Source: Streptomyces olivochromogenes (lineage in GTDB: Bacteria > Actinomycetota > Actinomycetes > Streptomycetales > Streptomycetaceae). Taken from it: DNA of 64,000 bases. Below, one piece after another: positions 16,812 to 24,299 of the stretch; position 1 is the first letter of the stretch, and each line of letters starts with the position of its first letter. Below the pieces are notes generated by a model. That model was given only the letters and a program-made list of their open reading frames with translations, did no database searches and had not been told where the DNA came from. The stretch is taken from assembly GCF_001514115.1 (NCBI RefSeq), contig NZ_KQ948457.1, forward strand, positions 311,829 through 375,828, given 5' to 3'. The translations under genes were made by a program, and so were the position numbers.

Positions 16812-16845
16812 CGCGTCTCTTCCTGGTCATCCCAGGAGGAATTCA

Positions 16846-17958
16846 GTGATCATCAAGAGGACGACCACGGCCGTCGTCATCGGGCTGGGCCTCGTCACGC
16901 TGTCCGCGTGCGGGTCCTCCGACAGCGGCGGTGCCGGGGACTCCAAGACCGTCACGCTCGTCAGCCACGACTCGTGGGCCGTGTCGAAGAGCGTGCTGGC
17001 GGACTTCGAGAAGCGGTCCGGGTACAAGGTCAGGGTCCTCAAGGACGGCGACGCCGGGCAGGCCGTCAACAAGGCCATCCTCACCAAGGACAACCCGCAG
17101 GGCGACGTCTTCTTCGGCGTCGACAACACCCTGCTGTCCCGCGCGCTCGACAACGGGCTGTTCCAGTCGTACGAGGCCAAGGGCTCCGACCAGATCGTCC
17201 AGCAGTACCGGATCGACCAGGACAGGCACCGGGTCACGCCCATCGACTCCGGTGACATCTGCGTCAACTACGACAAGGCCTACTTCAGCAAGCACAAGCT
17301 GGCCCCGCCGGCCTCCTTCGACGACCTGATCAAGCCCGCGTACAAGAACCTCCTCGTCACCGAGAACGCGGGCACGTCCTCGCCGGGCCTCGGCTTCCTG
17401 CTCGGGACCGCCGCGAAGTACGGGGATGGGGGCACCTCCCGCTCGAGCGAAGCCGAGAGTGGGGGAGGGTGGCAGGACTACTGGAAGAAGCTCAAGGCCA
17501 ACGGCGTGAAGGTGGTCGACGGCTGGGAGCAGGCCTACAACGACGAGTTCTCCGGGTCCGCGGGCGGCAAGAAGGCCAAGGCCGACCGGCCGCTGGTCGT
17601 CTCGTACGCCTCCTCCCCGCCCGCCGAGGTGATCTACGCCGACCCGAAGCCGACGACCGCGCCGACCGGGGTCGCGAGCGGCACCTGCTTCCGCCAGGTC
17701 GAGTACGCGGGGCTGCTGAGCAACGCGAAGAACACGAAGGGCGGCAAGGCGCTCCTCGACTTCCTCATCAGCGGCGAATTCCAGGACGACATGCCGCTGA
17801 ACATGTTCGTGTACCCGGTCCGCGAGAGTGCCCAGGTGCCCGAGGAGTTCGTGAAGTTCGGCCCGCAGGCCAAGAACCCCGAGACCCTGGCCCCCGCCAA
17901 GATCGCCGACAACCGTGACCAGTGGGTCAAGTCGTGGACCTCGCTCGTACTGAAGTAG
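16846..17958 (+). CDS. thiB: Thiamine ABC transporter substrate-binding lipoprotein
   Basis: 370-residue extracellular binding lipoprotein. Signal peptide with lipobox LSAC (Cys near residue 25), then KTVTLVSHDSWAVSKSVLADFE, GDVFFGVDNTLLSRAL, DSGDICVNYDKAYF and NLLVTENAGTSSPGLGFLL, all typical of thiamine-binding TbpA/ThiB. GTG 16846 follows AGGAGG. Riboswitch control upstream and thiP/thiQ downstream fix the role. Oddity: near residues 194-208 a stretch reading GGTSRSSEAESGGG is encoded by a repetitive palindromic element (17425-17468) inserted in frame. Confidence 0.93.
   Translation: MIIKRTTTAVVIGLGLVTLSACGSSDSGGAGDSKTVTLVSHDSWAVSKSVLADFEKRSGYKVRVLKDGDAGQAVNKAILTKDNPQGDVFFGVDNTLLSRALDNGLFQSYEAKGSDQIVQQYRIDQDRHRVTPIDSGDICVNYDKAYFSKHKLAPPASFDDLIKPAYKNLLVTENAGTSSPGLGFLLGTAAKYGDGGTSRSSEAESGGGWQDYWKKLKANGVKVVDGWEQAYNDEFSGSAGGKKAKADRPLVVSYASSPPAEVIYADPKPTTAPTGVASGTCFRQVEYAGLLSNAKNTKGGKALLDFLISGEFQDDMPLNMFVYPVRESAQVPEEFVKFGPQAKNPETLAPAKIADNRDQWVKSWTSLVLK
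17425..17468. repeat. Streptomyces short imperfect palindromic repeat inside thiB
   Basis: A roughly 44-base GC-rich element with the core GCTCGAGCGAAGCCGAGAG flanked by CACCTCCC and TGGGGGAGG. It matches, in opposite orientation, the element at 19073-19115 in thiP (shared core TCTCGGCTTCGCTCGA). I recognise this as a common dispersed repeat of Streptomyces genomes, usually intergenic. Here it is translated in frame. Confidence 0.85.
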
Positions 17959-19646
17959 CGCCTCGAAAGAGCCGCAAGGAGAGCGCGACGCGGATCGGGC
18001 TGATGGCCCTGCCCGTCGCGTTCTTCGCCGTCTTCTTCGCCTACCCCGTCGCCGCGATCGTCGCCCGTGGCCTCAAGACCGACGGGGTCTGGCGGTTCGG
18101 GCGGATCGGTGAGGTGCTCGCGCAGTCCGACATCCGGCACGTCCTGTGGTTCACCACCTGGCAGGCGCTCGCCTCCACGGCGCTCACGCTGCTGATCGCG
18201 CTCCCTGGCGCGTATGTCTTCGCGCGCTTCGATTTCAGGGGCAAGCAGGTGCTGCGGGCGGTGGTGACCGTCCCGTTCGTACTGCCGACGGTCGTGGTCG
18301 GTACGGCGTTCCTGGCCCTGGTGGGCCGGGGCGGACTCCTCGACCAGCTGTGGGGCGTACGGCTGGACACCACCGTCTGGGCGATTCTGCTCGCGCATGT
18401 CTTCTTCAACTACGCGGTGGTCGTACGGACCGTCGGCGGGCTCTGGTCGCAACTCGACCCGCGTCAGGAGGAGGCCGCGCGGATGCTGGGTGCCTCCCGG
18501 TTCGCGGCCTGGCGCAAGGTGACGCTGCCGGCGCTGAGCCCGGCCGTGGCCGCCGCCGCGCTGATGGTCTTCCTCTTCACCTTCACCTCGTTCGGTGTGG
18601 TGCAGATCCTCGGCGGGCCGACCTTCTCCACCCTCGAGGTCGAGATCTACCGGCAGACCTCGGAGATCTTCGACCTCGCGACCGCGGCGGTGCTGACGAT
18701 CGTCCAGTTCGTGGCGGTCGGCGCGATCCTCGCCGTGCACGCCTGGACCGTACGCCGCCGGGAGACCGCCCTGCGTCTGGTGGCTCCGGAGACGACCGCG
18801 CGCAGGCCACGCGGGGCCGGCCAGTGGGCGCTGCTGGGCGGGGTCCTGGCGAGCATCCTCGTTCTCCTCGTCCTGCCGCTCGGAGTGCTGGTCCAGCGCT
18901 CCCTGGACGCGCCCGGCGGCTACGGATTCGCGTACTACAAGGCGTTGACCTCGGCCGACAGCGGCATCTTCCTGGTGGCGCCGATCGCGGCGATCGGCAA
19001 CTCGCTGGAGTACGCGCTGGCCGCCACCGCCATCGCCGTCGTGATCGGCGCTCTGGCGGCCGCCGCCCTCACCCTCCCCGAGTCTCGGCTTCGCTCGACC
19101 GGGGGGACCTCCATGACCGGGCGTCTCGTCCGGGGTTTCGACGCGCTGCTGATGCTGCCGCTCGGTGTGTCCGCCGTGACCGTCGGGTTCGGCTTCCTGA
19201 TCGCGCTCGACGAACCGCCGCTGGATCTGCGCTCCTCCTGGATCCTGGTGCCGCTCGCGCAGGCTCTGGTGGGCGTCCCCTTCGTCGTACGCACCATGCT
19301 GCCGGTGCTGCGGGCGGTGGACGGACGGCTCCGGGAGGCCGCGGCCGTCCTCGGAGCCTCGCCCTGGCGGGTGTGGCGGGAGGTCGACCTGCCGATGGTG
19401 CGGCGGGCGCTGCTGATCGCGGCGGGGTTCGCCTTCGCCGTGTCGCTGGGCGAGTTCGGGGCGACGGTCTTCATCGCGCGGCCCGACAACCCGACCCTGC
19501 CGGTCGCCGTGGCCCGGCTGCTCGGGCGCGCGGGTGACCTCAACTACGGCCAGGCGATGGCCCTTTCGACAATCTTGATGGTGGTGTGCGCGGTGGCCCT
19601 GCTGCTGTTGGAACGCATCCGCACCGACCGGACGGGGGAGTTCTGA
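17934..19646 (+). CDS. thiP: Thiamine ABC transporter permease
   Basis: About 570 residues, a fused double permease with two binding-protein-dependent transport domains. Each half has an EAA loop: EEAARMLGASRFAAWRKVTLP and REAAAVLGASPWRVWREVDLP. About twelve membrane helices are predicted by eye. The start is uncertain: GTG 17934 gives a 25-base overlap with thiB; GTG 17922 is also open, and neither has a clear Shine-Dalgarno. A second copy of the dispersed palindromic repeat (19073-19115) adds PESRLRSTGGTSM between helices of the second half. Stop overlaps the thiQ ATG. Confidence 0.9.
   Translation: MDLARTEVAPRKSRKESATRIGLMALPVAFFAVFFAYPVAAIVARGLKTDGVWRFGRIGEVLAQSDIRHVLWFTTWQALASTALTLLIALPGAYVFARFDFRGKQVLRAVVTVPFVLPTVVVGTAFLALVGRGGLLDQLWGVRLDTTVWAILLAHVFFNYAVVVRTVGGLWSQLDPRQEEAARMLGASRFAAWRKVTLPALSPAVAAAALMVFLFTFTSFGVVQILGGPTFSTLEVEIYRQTSEIFDLATAAVLTIVQFVAVGAILAVHAWTVRRRETALRLVAPETTARRPRGAGQWALLGGVLASILVLLVLPLGVLVQRSLDAPGGYGFAYYKALTSADSGIFLVAPIAAIGNSLEYALAATAIAVVIGALAAAALTLPESRLRSTGGTSMTGRLVRGFDALLMLPLGVSAVTVGFGFLIALDEPPLDLRSSWILVPLAQALVGVPFVVRTMLPVLRAVDGRLREAAAVLGASPWRVWREVDLPMVRRALLIAAGFAFAVSLGEFGATVFIARPDNPTLPVAVARLLGRAGDLNYGQAMALSTILMVVCAVALLLLERIRTDRTGEF
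19073..19115. repeat. Second copy of the short palindromic repeat, inside thiP
   Basis: CCTCCCCGAG then TCTCGGCTTCGCTCGACCGG then GGGGACCTCCATG. It is the reverse-orientation relative of 17425-17468 and is likewise read through in frame, in a loop between predicted membrane helices. Confidence 0.82.
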
Positions 19647-20794
19647 TGGCGCGACTCGCGAAGCGAGCGACGGAGGAGGCGCAGGAAGGGACGACCGAGC
19701 ATCCCCGGAGCCGGACCCAGGCCTGGGCCCAGGCCCAGGCCCAGACCCGGACGCGCGACGCCCTGCTCAGGGTCGAGGCCGCGACCGTACGCCTCGGCGG
19801 TCGGCCGGTGCTCGACGCCGTCGGCCTCGACGTCGCCGAGCACGAGATCGTGTGTGTGCTCGGACCGAGCGGCAGCGGCAAGTCCACGCTGCTGCGGGCG
19901 GTGGCCGGACTGCAGTCGCTCGACGCGGGCCGCGTGCTGCTGGCGGGCCGCGACCAGGCCGGGGTGCCCGCGCACAAGCGGGGTGTCGGGCTGATGTTCC
20001 AGGACCACCAGCTCTTCCCGCAGCGGGACGTGGGCGGCAATGTCGCCTTCGGGCTGCGGATGCATGGCGCGTCGAAAGAGCAACAGGGCGCACGAGTCGA
20101 GGAGTTGCTGGAACTGGTGGGGCTGCCCGGAGCCCGGGCGCGCGCCGTCGCCGCCCTCTCCGGCGGTGAGCAGCAGCGGGTCGCGCTGGCCCGCGCGCTC
20201 GCCCCGCGCCCCCGGCTGCTGATGCTCGACGAGCCGCTCGGCCAGCTGGACCGTTCGCTGCGGGAACGGCTGGTCGTCGAACTCCGGCAGCTCTTCGGCG
20301 AGTTGGGTACGACCGTGCTCGCCGTCACCCACGACCAGGGCGAGGCCTTCGCGCTCGCCGACCGGGTCGTGGTGATGCGCGATGGGCGGATCGCCCAGTC
20401 CGGCACGCCACTTGAGGTCTGGCAGCACCCGGCGGACGAGTTCGTGGCCCGTTTCCTCGGCTTCGACAACGTGGTCGCGGCGACGGTGCGCGATCGGCTC
20501 GCGGACACCCCGTGGGGGAAGGTCCCGGTACCGGAGGGCACCGCGCAGGGCCCCGGCACGCTTCTCGTACGGCCCGCGGGGGTGCGGCTGGTCGCCCCCG
20601 CGGACGGGCTGCGCTGCACCGTGGCCGCACGCACCTTCCGGGGCACCCACGTCGCCGTACAGCTGAAGCCGGAAGGCGGGCCGCCCATCGAGGCGGCGTG
20701 CGCGCTGCGGGAGGCGCCCGCACCCGGTGACGAGGTCGGCGTGGCGTTCGAGGCAGCCGAAATCGTGGTGCTCGGGGAGCCGTCGGCGCCCTAG
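19646..20794 (+). CDS. thiQ: Thiamine ABC transporter ATP-binding protein
   Basis: 382-residue ABC ATPase. Walker A GPSGSGKST, Q-loop in LMFQDHQLFPQRDV, signature LSGGEQQRVALARAL, Walker B LLMLDEPLGQLD and the H-loop VTHDQGEA are intact. The C-terminal 100 residues form a TOBE-like domain. ATG 19646 overlaps the thiP stop and has GGGGGAG upstream. Oddity: about 35 extra N-terminal residues contain an Ala/Gln/Trp run (QAWAQAQAQTRTR) encoded by CAGGCC-type hexamer repeats at 19715-19752, not part of the ABC fold. Confidence 0.9.
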   Translation: MARLAKRATEEAQEGTTEHPRSRTQAWAQAQAQTRTRDALLRVEAATVRLGGRPVLDAVGLDVAEHEIVCVLGPSGSGKSTLLRAVAGLQSLDAGRVLLAGRDQAGVPAHKRGVGLMFQDHQLFPQRDVGGNVAFGLRMHGASKEQQGARVEELLELVGLPGARARAVAALSGGEQQRVALARALAPRPRLLMLDEPLGQLDRSLRERLVVELRQLFGELGTTVLAVTHDQGEAFALADRVVVMRDGRIAQSGTPLEVWQHPADEFVARFLGFDNVVAATVRDRLADTPWGKVPVPEGTAQGPGTLLVRPAGVRLVAPADGLRCTVAARTFRGTHVAVQLKPEGGPPIEAACALREAPAPGDEVGVAFEAAEIVVLGEPSAP

Positions 20795-20804
20795 GGTACG
20801 GATC

Positions 20805-21605
20805 ATGACGGTACTCGCACATGACCGCTACTGCGACGCCATCGAGCTGGAGGTGCGGCGGCTGAGGGACGTGGTGACGTCCGGGGCCGATCTGTCCGTG
20901 ACCGTGCCGACCTGCCCGGACTGGTCGCTGGAGCGGCTCGTGCGGCACACGGGCGGGGCGCTGCGCTGGGTCGAGCTCATCGTCCGCACGAAGGCGCAGG
21001 AGAACGTCGAGGACGAGCGGGTGCCGCTCCTCGATGGACCCGCCGCCGAGGGCGACCCCGCCGCGCTGGACGCCTGGCTCGCCGAGACCGGCGAGATGCT
21101 CGTCGCCGCGCTGCGCGAGGCGGGGCCCGACACCAAGGTGTGGGCCTGGGCCGGGGACCTCAGCTCCGGCTTCTGGGCCCGCCGGATGACGCACGAGCTG
21201 GTGATCCACCGAGCCGACGCGACGCTGGCGGCCGGGCTGCCGTACGAGGTGGCGCCCGATGTGGCCGCGGACGCGATCGACGAGTGGCTGGGGATCATCG
21301 AGTTCGTGCAGCGGACGCGGCCGCACGACGGCGCCGCGGCCGAACTGCGCGGCATGGGCCGCAGCATCCACCTGCACGCCACCGACACCCCGCCCGAACT
21401 CAACGCCGAGTGGGTCGTCGAGCTCACCGAGGAGGGCGTCTCCTGGCGCCGGGACCACGAGAAGGCGACCGTCGCGCTGCGCGGCCCGCTCACCGACGTC
21501 CTGCTCGCCTTCTACAGCCGACTGCCGCTGGACGACGGGCGGTTGGAGGTGCTGGGGGAGCGGGAGCTGCTGGAGTTCTGGCTGGAGCGGGCGACCTTCG
21601 GCTAG
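20805..21605 (+). CDS. Maleylpyruvate isomerase family mycothiol-dependent enzyme
   Basis: 266 residues. An N-terminal DinB-like mycothiol-dependent domain (VPTCPDWSLERLVRHTGGALRW, and ARRMTHELVIHRADATLA) carries the His/Glu/His residues that bind metal in this family; a C-terminal MDMPI domain follows (IHLHATDTPPE, VALRGPLTDVLLAFYSR). Most actinobacterial members have no known substrate. ATG 20805 starts ten bases after the thiQ stop with a weak GGTACGGATC upstream, so it may be co-transcribed with the thiamine genes without sharing their function. A bidirectional terminator follows. Confidence 0.88.
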   Translation: MTVLAHDRYCDAIELEVRRLRDVVTSGADLSVTVPTCPDWSLERLVRHTGGALRWVELIVRTKAQENVEDERVPLLDGPAAEGDPAALDAWLAETGEMLVAALREAGPDTKVWAWAGDLSSGFWARRMTHELVIHRADATLAAGLPYEVAPDVAADAIDEWLGIIEFVQRTRPHDGAAAELRGMGRSIHLHATDTPPELNAEWVVELTEEGVSWRRDHEKATVALRGPLTDVLLAFYSRLPLDDGRLEVLGERELLEFWLERATFG

Positions 21606-21623
21606 CCCGCGTACCCGGACAGG

Positions 21624-21661
21624 CGTGTGGCCCGCCCCCTTCGAGAGGGACGGGCCACACG
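21624..21661. terminator. Bidirectional hairpin between convergent genes
   Basis: CGTGTGGCCCG at 21624-21634 pairs with 21651-21661, with further pairing of CCCCTT/AGGG inside. It lies between two converging genes (stops at 21605 and 21688) and can serve both. Confidence 0.85.
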
Positions 21662-21687
21662 TTTCACGCAGACGTACGGTGTGCGGT

Positions 21688-22377
21688 TCAGCTCGACTTC
21701 GAGGCGCCGCGGCGACGCATGCCGAAGAACACCGCTCCGCCGCCGACCACGACGAGGGCACCGGCGATGCCGGCGATCATCGGCGTGTTGGAGTTCGCAC
21801 CGGTCTCGGCGAGGTTGGAGCTACCGGCCGCGGGGGACGGGGCGTTGTCGCCCGGCGTCGCGGGCGCGGCGCTGCTCTCCGACTCCGACGGGTTCGCGGA
21901 AGGCGTCCCCGAGGAGGCGGGCGAGGACGGGGTCTCCGACGGCTTCGGGGTCTCCGAGGCCGACGGCGACGGCGACTCGGTCGCGCAGGCCGTGGACGGA
22001 GCGGTCACGTTGCCCTTGATGTCCGCGTCGACCAGGTTTCCGGCCTTGACGTGGACGCGGTATGTGGCGTTCGGCTTCCAGTCCTCGGCGAAGGTGATGG
22101 TGACGCCTGCGCGAGAGCCCTTGACCTCCTGCTCGCCGACCTTCTGCACGTCGGCACCGTTGTTCTCGAGGAACACGGAGACGACCGCCGAAGTGCCGGA
22201 GGCATCCACGTCCGTGACGGAGATGATGCCCTTGGTGCCGTCGCACTTGGCTTCGGCGGAGAACTCACTGATGTTGCAAGCAAGGGCGTTGCCGGCGGCA
22301 CCGAGCGCGAGCGCGGCGGTGGCGGAGGCAACACCGAGGATTCGCACGGAACGTGCGGTACGGCGAGATATGGACAC
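21688..22377 (-). CDS. LAETG-anchored cell-surface protein
   Basis: 229-residue exported protein. Signal peptide (ASATAALALGAAGNALA) is followed by a compact domain of about 100 residues containing two cysteines (CNISEFSAEAKC, and TACAT), then a Ser/Pro/Thr/Glu linker, and a sorting signal: LAETG at 189-193, hydrophobic helix, then RRRGASKSS. LAxTG motifs are used by class E sortases in Streptomyces. No sortase gene is adjacent; the class F sortase at 32810 is 10 kb away and more likely serves another protein. The ligand or role of the folded domain is unknown. Confidence 0.88.
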   Translation of the reverse strand: MSISRRTARSVRILGVASATAALALGAAGNALACNISEFSAEAKCDGTKGIISVTDVDASGTSAVVSVFLENNGADVQKVGEQEVKGSRAGVTITFAEDWKPNATYRVHVKAGNLVDADIKGNVTAPSTACATESPSPSASETPKPSETPSSPASSGTPSANPSESESSAAPATPGDNAPSPAAGSSNLAETGANSNTPMIAGIAGALVVVGGGAVFFGMRRRGASKSS

Positions 22378-22526
22378 GATTGCCCTTCACAGAATGCGCA
22401 ACTGCGGGGGGTTTAAGGGGGGTTCTGCTGTGTCAACAGGGCCCCCTCGGGCCTCACAGGTTTATAAGTGCCACCTAAGGGCTGTCAATGCATATGCCCT
22501 GCCGTGCCACCGGCTTTGCCTTCTCG

Positions 22527-23642
22527 TTAACCGCCGAGGCGTTTGAGTGCCTCCGGTACGTCCTCGATCCGGTCCACCAGTGCGATCCGGGACGCCATCG
22601 ACCGTTCGTGGGCAAGGGATTGGAGAAGGGGCCAAGTGGGGTGTTTTTCGGTCCAATGCGCACGGTTCACGAGAACCATGGGCGTGGGCTCACCGCGCGA
22701 CTCGTAGTAGTTCGGGGTCGCGTTGTCGAAGATCTCCTGTACGGTCCCGGCGGCGCCCGGCAGGAAGACGACACCCGCGTTAGAGCGGGCCAACAGCCCG
22801 TCCTCCCGGGTCGCGTTCGCGAAGTACTTGGCGATGTGGGCGGCGAAGGCGTTCGGCGGCTCGTGGCCGTAGAACCAGGTCGGGATGCCGACGGAGGGGC
22901 CGCCGTCCGGCCAGCGCTCACGCACGGCGAAGGCGGCGCGCGCCCAGTCGCCGATGGAGGGGGTGAACGACGGTGCCTCGGCGAGGAGCCGGAGCGCCTC
23001 GGTGAGCATCTCGTCGTCGAACGGGGCGGCGTACGCGCCGAGGTTCGCCGCCTCCATCGCGCCGGGGCCGCCGCCGGTGGCGACCGTGAGCCCGGCACGC
23101 GCCAGTTCGCGCCCCAGGCGGGCGGCGCCCTCGTAGGCCTCCGTGCCGCGTGCCATCGCGTGACCGCCCATCACGCCCACCACTCGGGTGCCGACGAGAA
23201 GTTCGTCGAGCGCGTCCGACACCGAGTCGTCGTGGATCGCGCGCAGCATCGAAGCGAAGACGTCGCCGTCGGCCTTGGTCTGCTGGAACCAGGCGTACGC
23301 GCGGGCGTCCGGGGTCGCCTCGTAGCCGTCGTCGAGCGACGCGAAGAGCTCGTCCGGGGAGTAGAGCAGCCCGCGGTAGGGGTCGAAGGGCAGTCCGGGT
23401 ATGGGCGGGAAGACGAGCGCGCCGGTGGCCCGTACCCGTGCCGCCGCCTCGGGGTCCATCGGGCAGCCGAGGAAGACGGCGCCCGCGGTGTCCACGGCGA
23501 GCAGGGCGTCCGTACGGTCCGTCAGATCCACCGCCTGGACACGGAACCGGGCGAGCGAGCCGTGCTCCGAGACGACCTTGTCGAACTCGGCGAGGGACTC
23601 GATCTCGCGGTCATGGGCGGAGTGAAGGGGAGTTGGCTGCAC
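22527..23642 (-). CDS. LOG-family nucleotide-binding protein
   Basis: 371-residue Rossmann-fold protein of the LOG/TIGR00730-related group. GTRVVGVMGGHAMARGTEAY and TVATGGGPGAMEAANLGAYAAPF form the first part of the nucleotide site; the motif PGGxGTxxE appears as LPGAAGTVQEIFD, with Ala in place of one Gly. LOG proteins can release cytokinin bases from nucleotides, but long two-part members like this are uncharacterised. The N-terminal 130 residues resemble a second, degenerate copy of the fold. Monocistronic on the minus strand, between a VOC gene and the LAETG gene. Confidence 0.8.
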   Translation of the reverse strand: MQPTPLHSAHDREIESLAEFDKVVSEHGSLARFRVQAVDLTDRTDALLAVDTAGAVFLGCPMDPEAAARVRATGALVFPPIPGLPFDPYRGLLYSPDELFASLDDGYEATPDARAYAWFQQTKADGDVFASMLRAIHDDSVSDALDELLVGTRVVGVMGGHAMARGTEAYEGAARLGRELARAGLTVATGGGPGAMEAANLGAYAAPFDDEMLTEALRLLAEAPSFTPSIGDWARAAFAVRERWPDGGPSVGIPTWFYGHEPPNAFAAHIAKYFANATREDGLLARSNAGVVFLPGAAGTVQEIFDNATPNYYESRGEPTPMVLVNRAHWTEKHPTWPLLQSLAHERSMASRIALVDRIEDVPEALKRLGG

Positions 23643-23693
23643 GCAGCCATGCTAGGGGTGGGCCCTGCGGCGGCGGGCGGCGGTCTCCCCTTT

Positions 23694-23721
23694 GGGGGGA
23701 CACGTGCGTGGGTGTCCCCCC
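23694..23721 (-). terminator. Hairpin after the VOC gene
   Basis: GGGGGGACAC (23694-23703) pairs with GTGTCCCCCC (23712-23721) around 8 bases. It lies between the VOC stop and the LOG gene start, both on the minus strand, so it should end the VOC transcript. Confidence 0.75.
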
Positions 23722-23730
23722 CCCGGGCGC

Positions 23731-24138
23731 TCAGCTCTGGACCGCGGCCGGGTCCATCCACATGACCTCCCACGTGTGGCCGTCCAGGTCGTCGAAGGTA
23801 CGGCCGTACATGAAGCCGTGGTCCTGGGCCTCACGGGTCCCCGAGCCGCCCGCCGCGAGGGCCTTGTCGCAGAGCTCGTCGACCTTCTCGCGGCTCTCGG
23901 CGCTCAGACACAGCAGTACCTCGCTGGTCTTCGTCGGGTCCGCGATCTCCTTCTTCGTGAAGTCCGCGTAGCGCTGCTTGCTCAGCAGCATCGCGATGAT
24001 CGTGTCGCTGATGACGACACAGGCGCAGTCGTCCGTCGTGAACTGCGGGTTGATCGTGTAGCCGAGCTCGGTGAAGAACTTCTTCGAGGCGTCGATGTCG
24101 TCCGCGGCGAGGTTCACGAAGATCATCTGCTGGTACAT
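23731..24138 (-). CDS. VOC superfamily (glyoxalase/bleomycin-resistance fold) protein
   Basis: 135 residues beginning MYQQMIFVNLAADDIDASKKFF, the typical first beta-alpha unit of vicinal oxygen chelate proteins, and ending DHGFMYGRTFDDLDGHTWEVMWMDP with the usual last strand. Substrate not predictable; this subgroup is often called extradiol dioxygenase-like or PhnB-like without evidence. ATG 24138 has GGAGAG upstream. A much longer open frame runs upstream through non-coding and antisense sequence and is not real. The upstream gap contains a purine-rich repeat tract (24221-24290). Confidence 0.85.
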   Translation of the reverse strand: MYQQMIFVNLAADDIDASKKFFTELGYTINPQFTTDDCACVVISDTIIAMLLSKQRYADFTKKEIADPTKTSEVLLCLSAESREKVDELCDKALAAGGSGTREAQDHGFMYGRTFDDLDGHTWEVMWMDPAAVQS

Positions 24139-24220
24139 GAGGGGTCTCTCCCGGTGAGGGTCAAGTGATGTGGTGCCGTTCGCAGAGGTAGACCCCCACT
24201 CCGCGCGGAACTCATCGCCC

Positions 24221-24290
24221 GGCGGGAAAGAAGCGGAAAGAAACGGGAAGAAGCGAGAAGGAAGCGGGAAAGAAGCGGGAAGGAAGCGCG
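24221..24290. repeat. Polypurine tandem repeat (unit about 11 bp)
   Basis: About six imperfect copies of GCGGGAAAGAA, so the plus strand is nearly all purine apart from one C per unit. It lies between the stop of the ABC permease and the start of the VOC gene (both minus strand), in a gap of 161 bases, and is much lower in GC than its surroundings. Confidence 0.85.
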
Positions 24291-24299
24291 TACGCGTGC

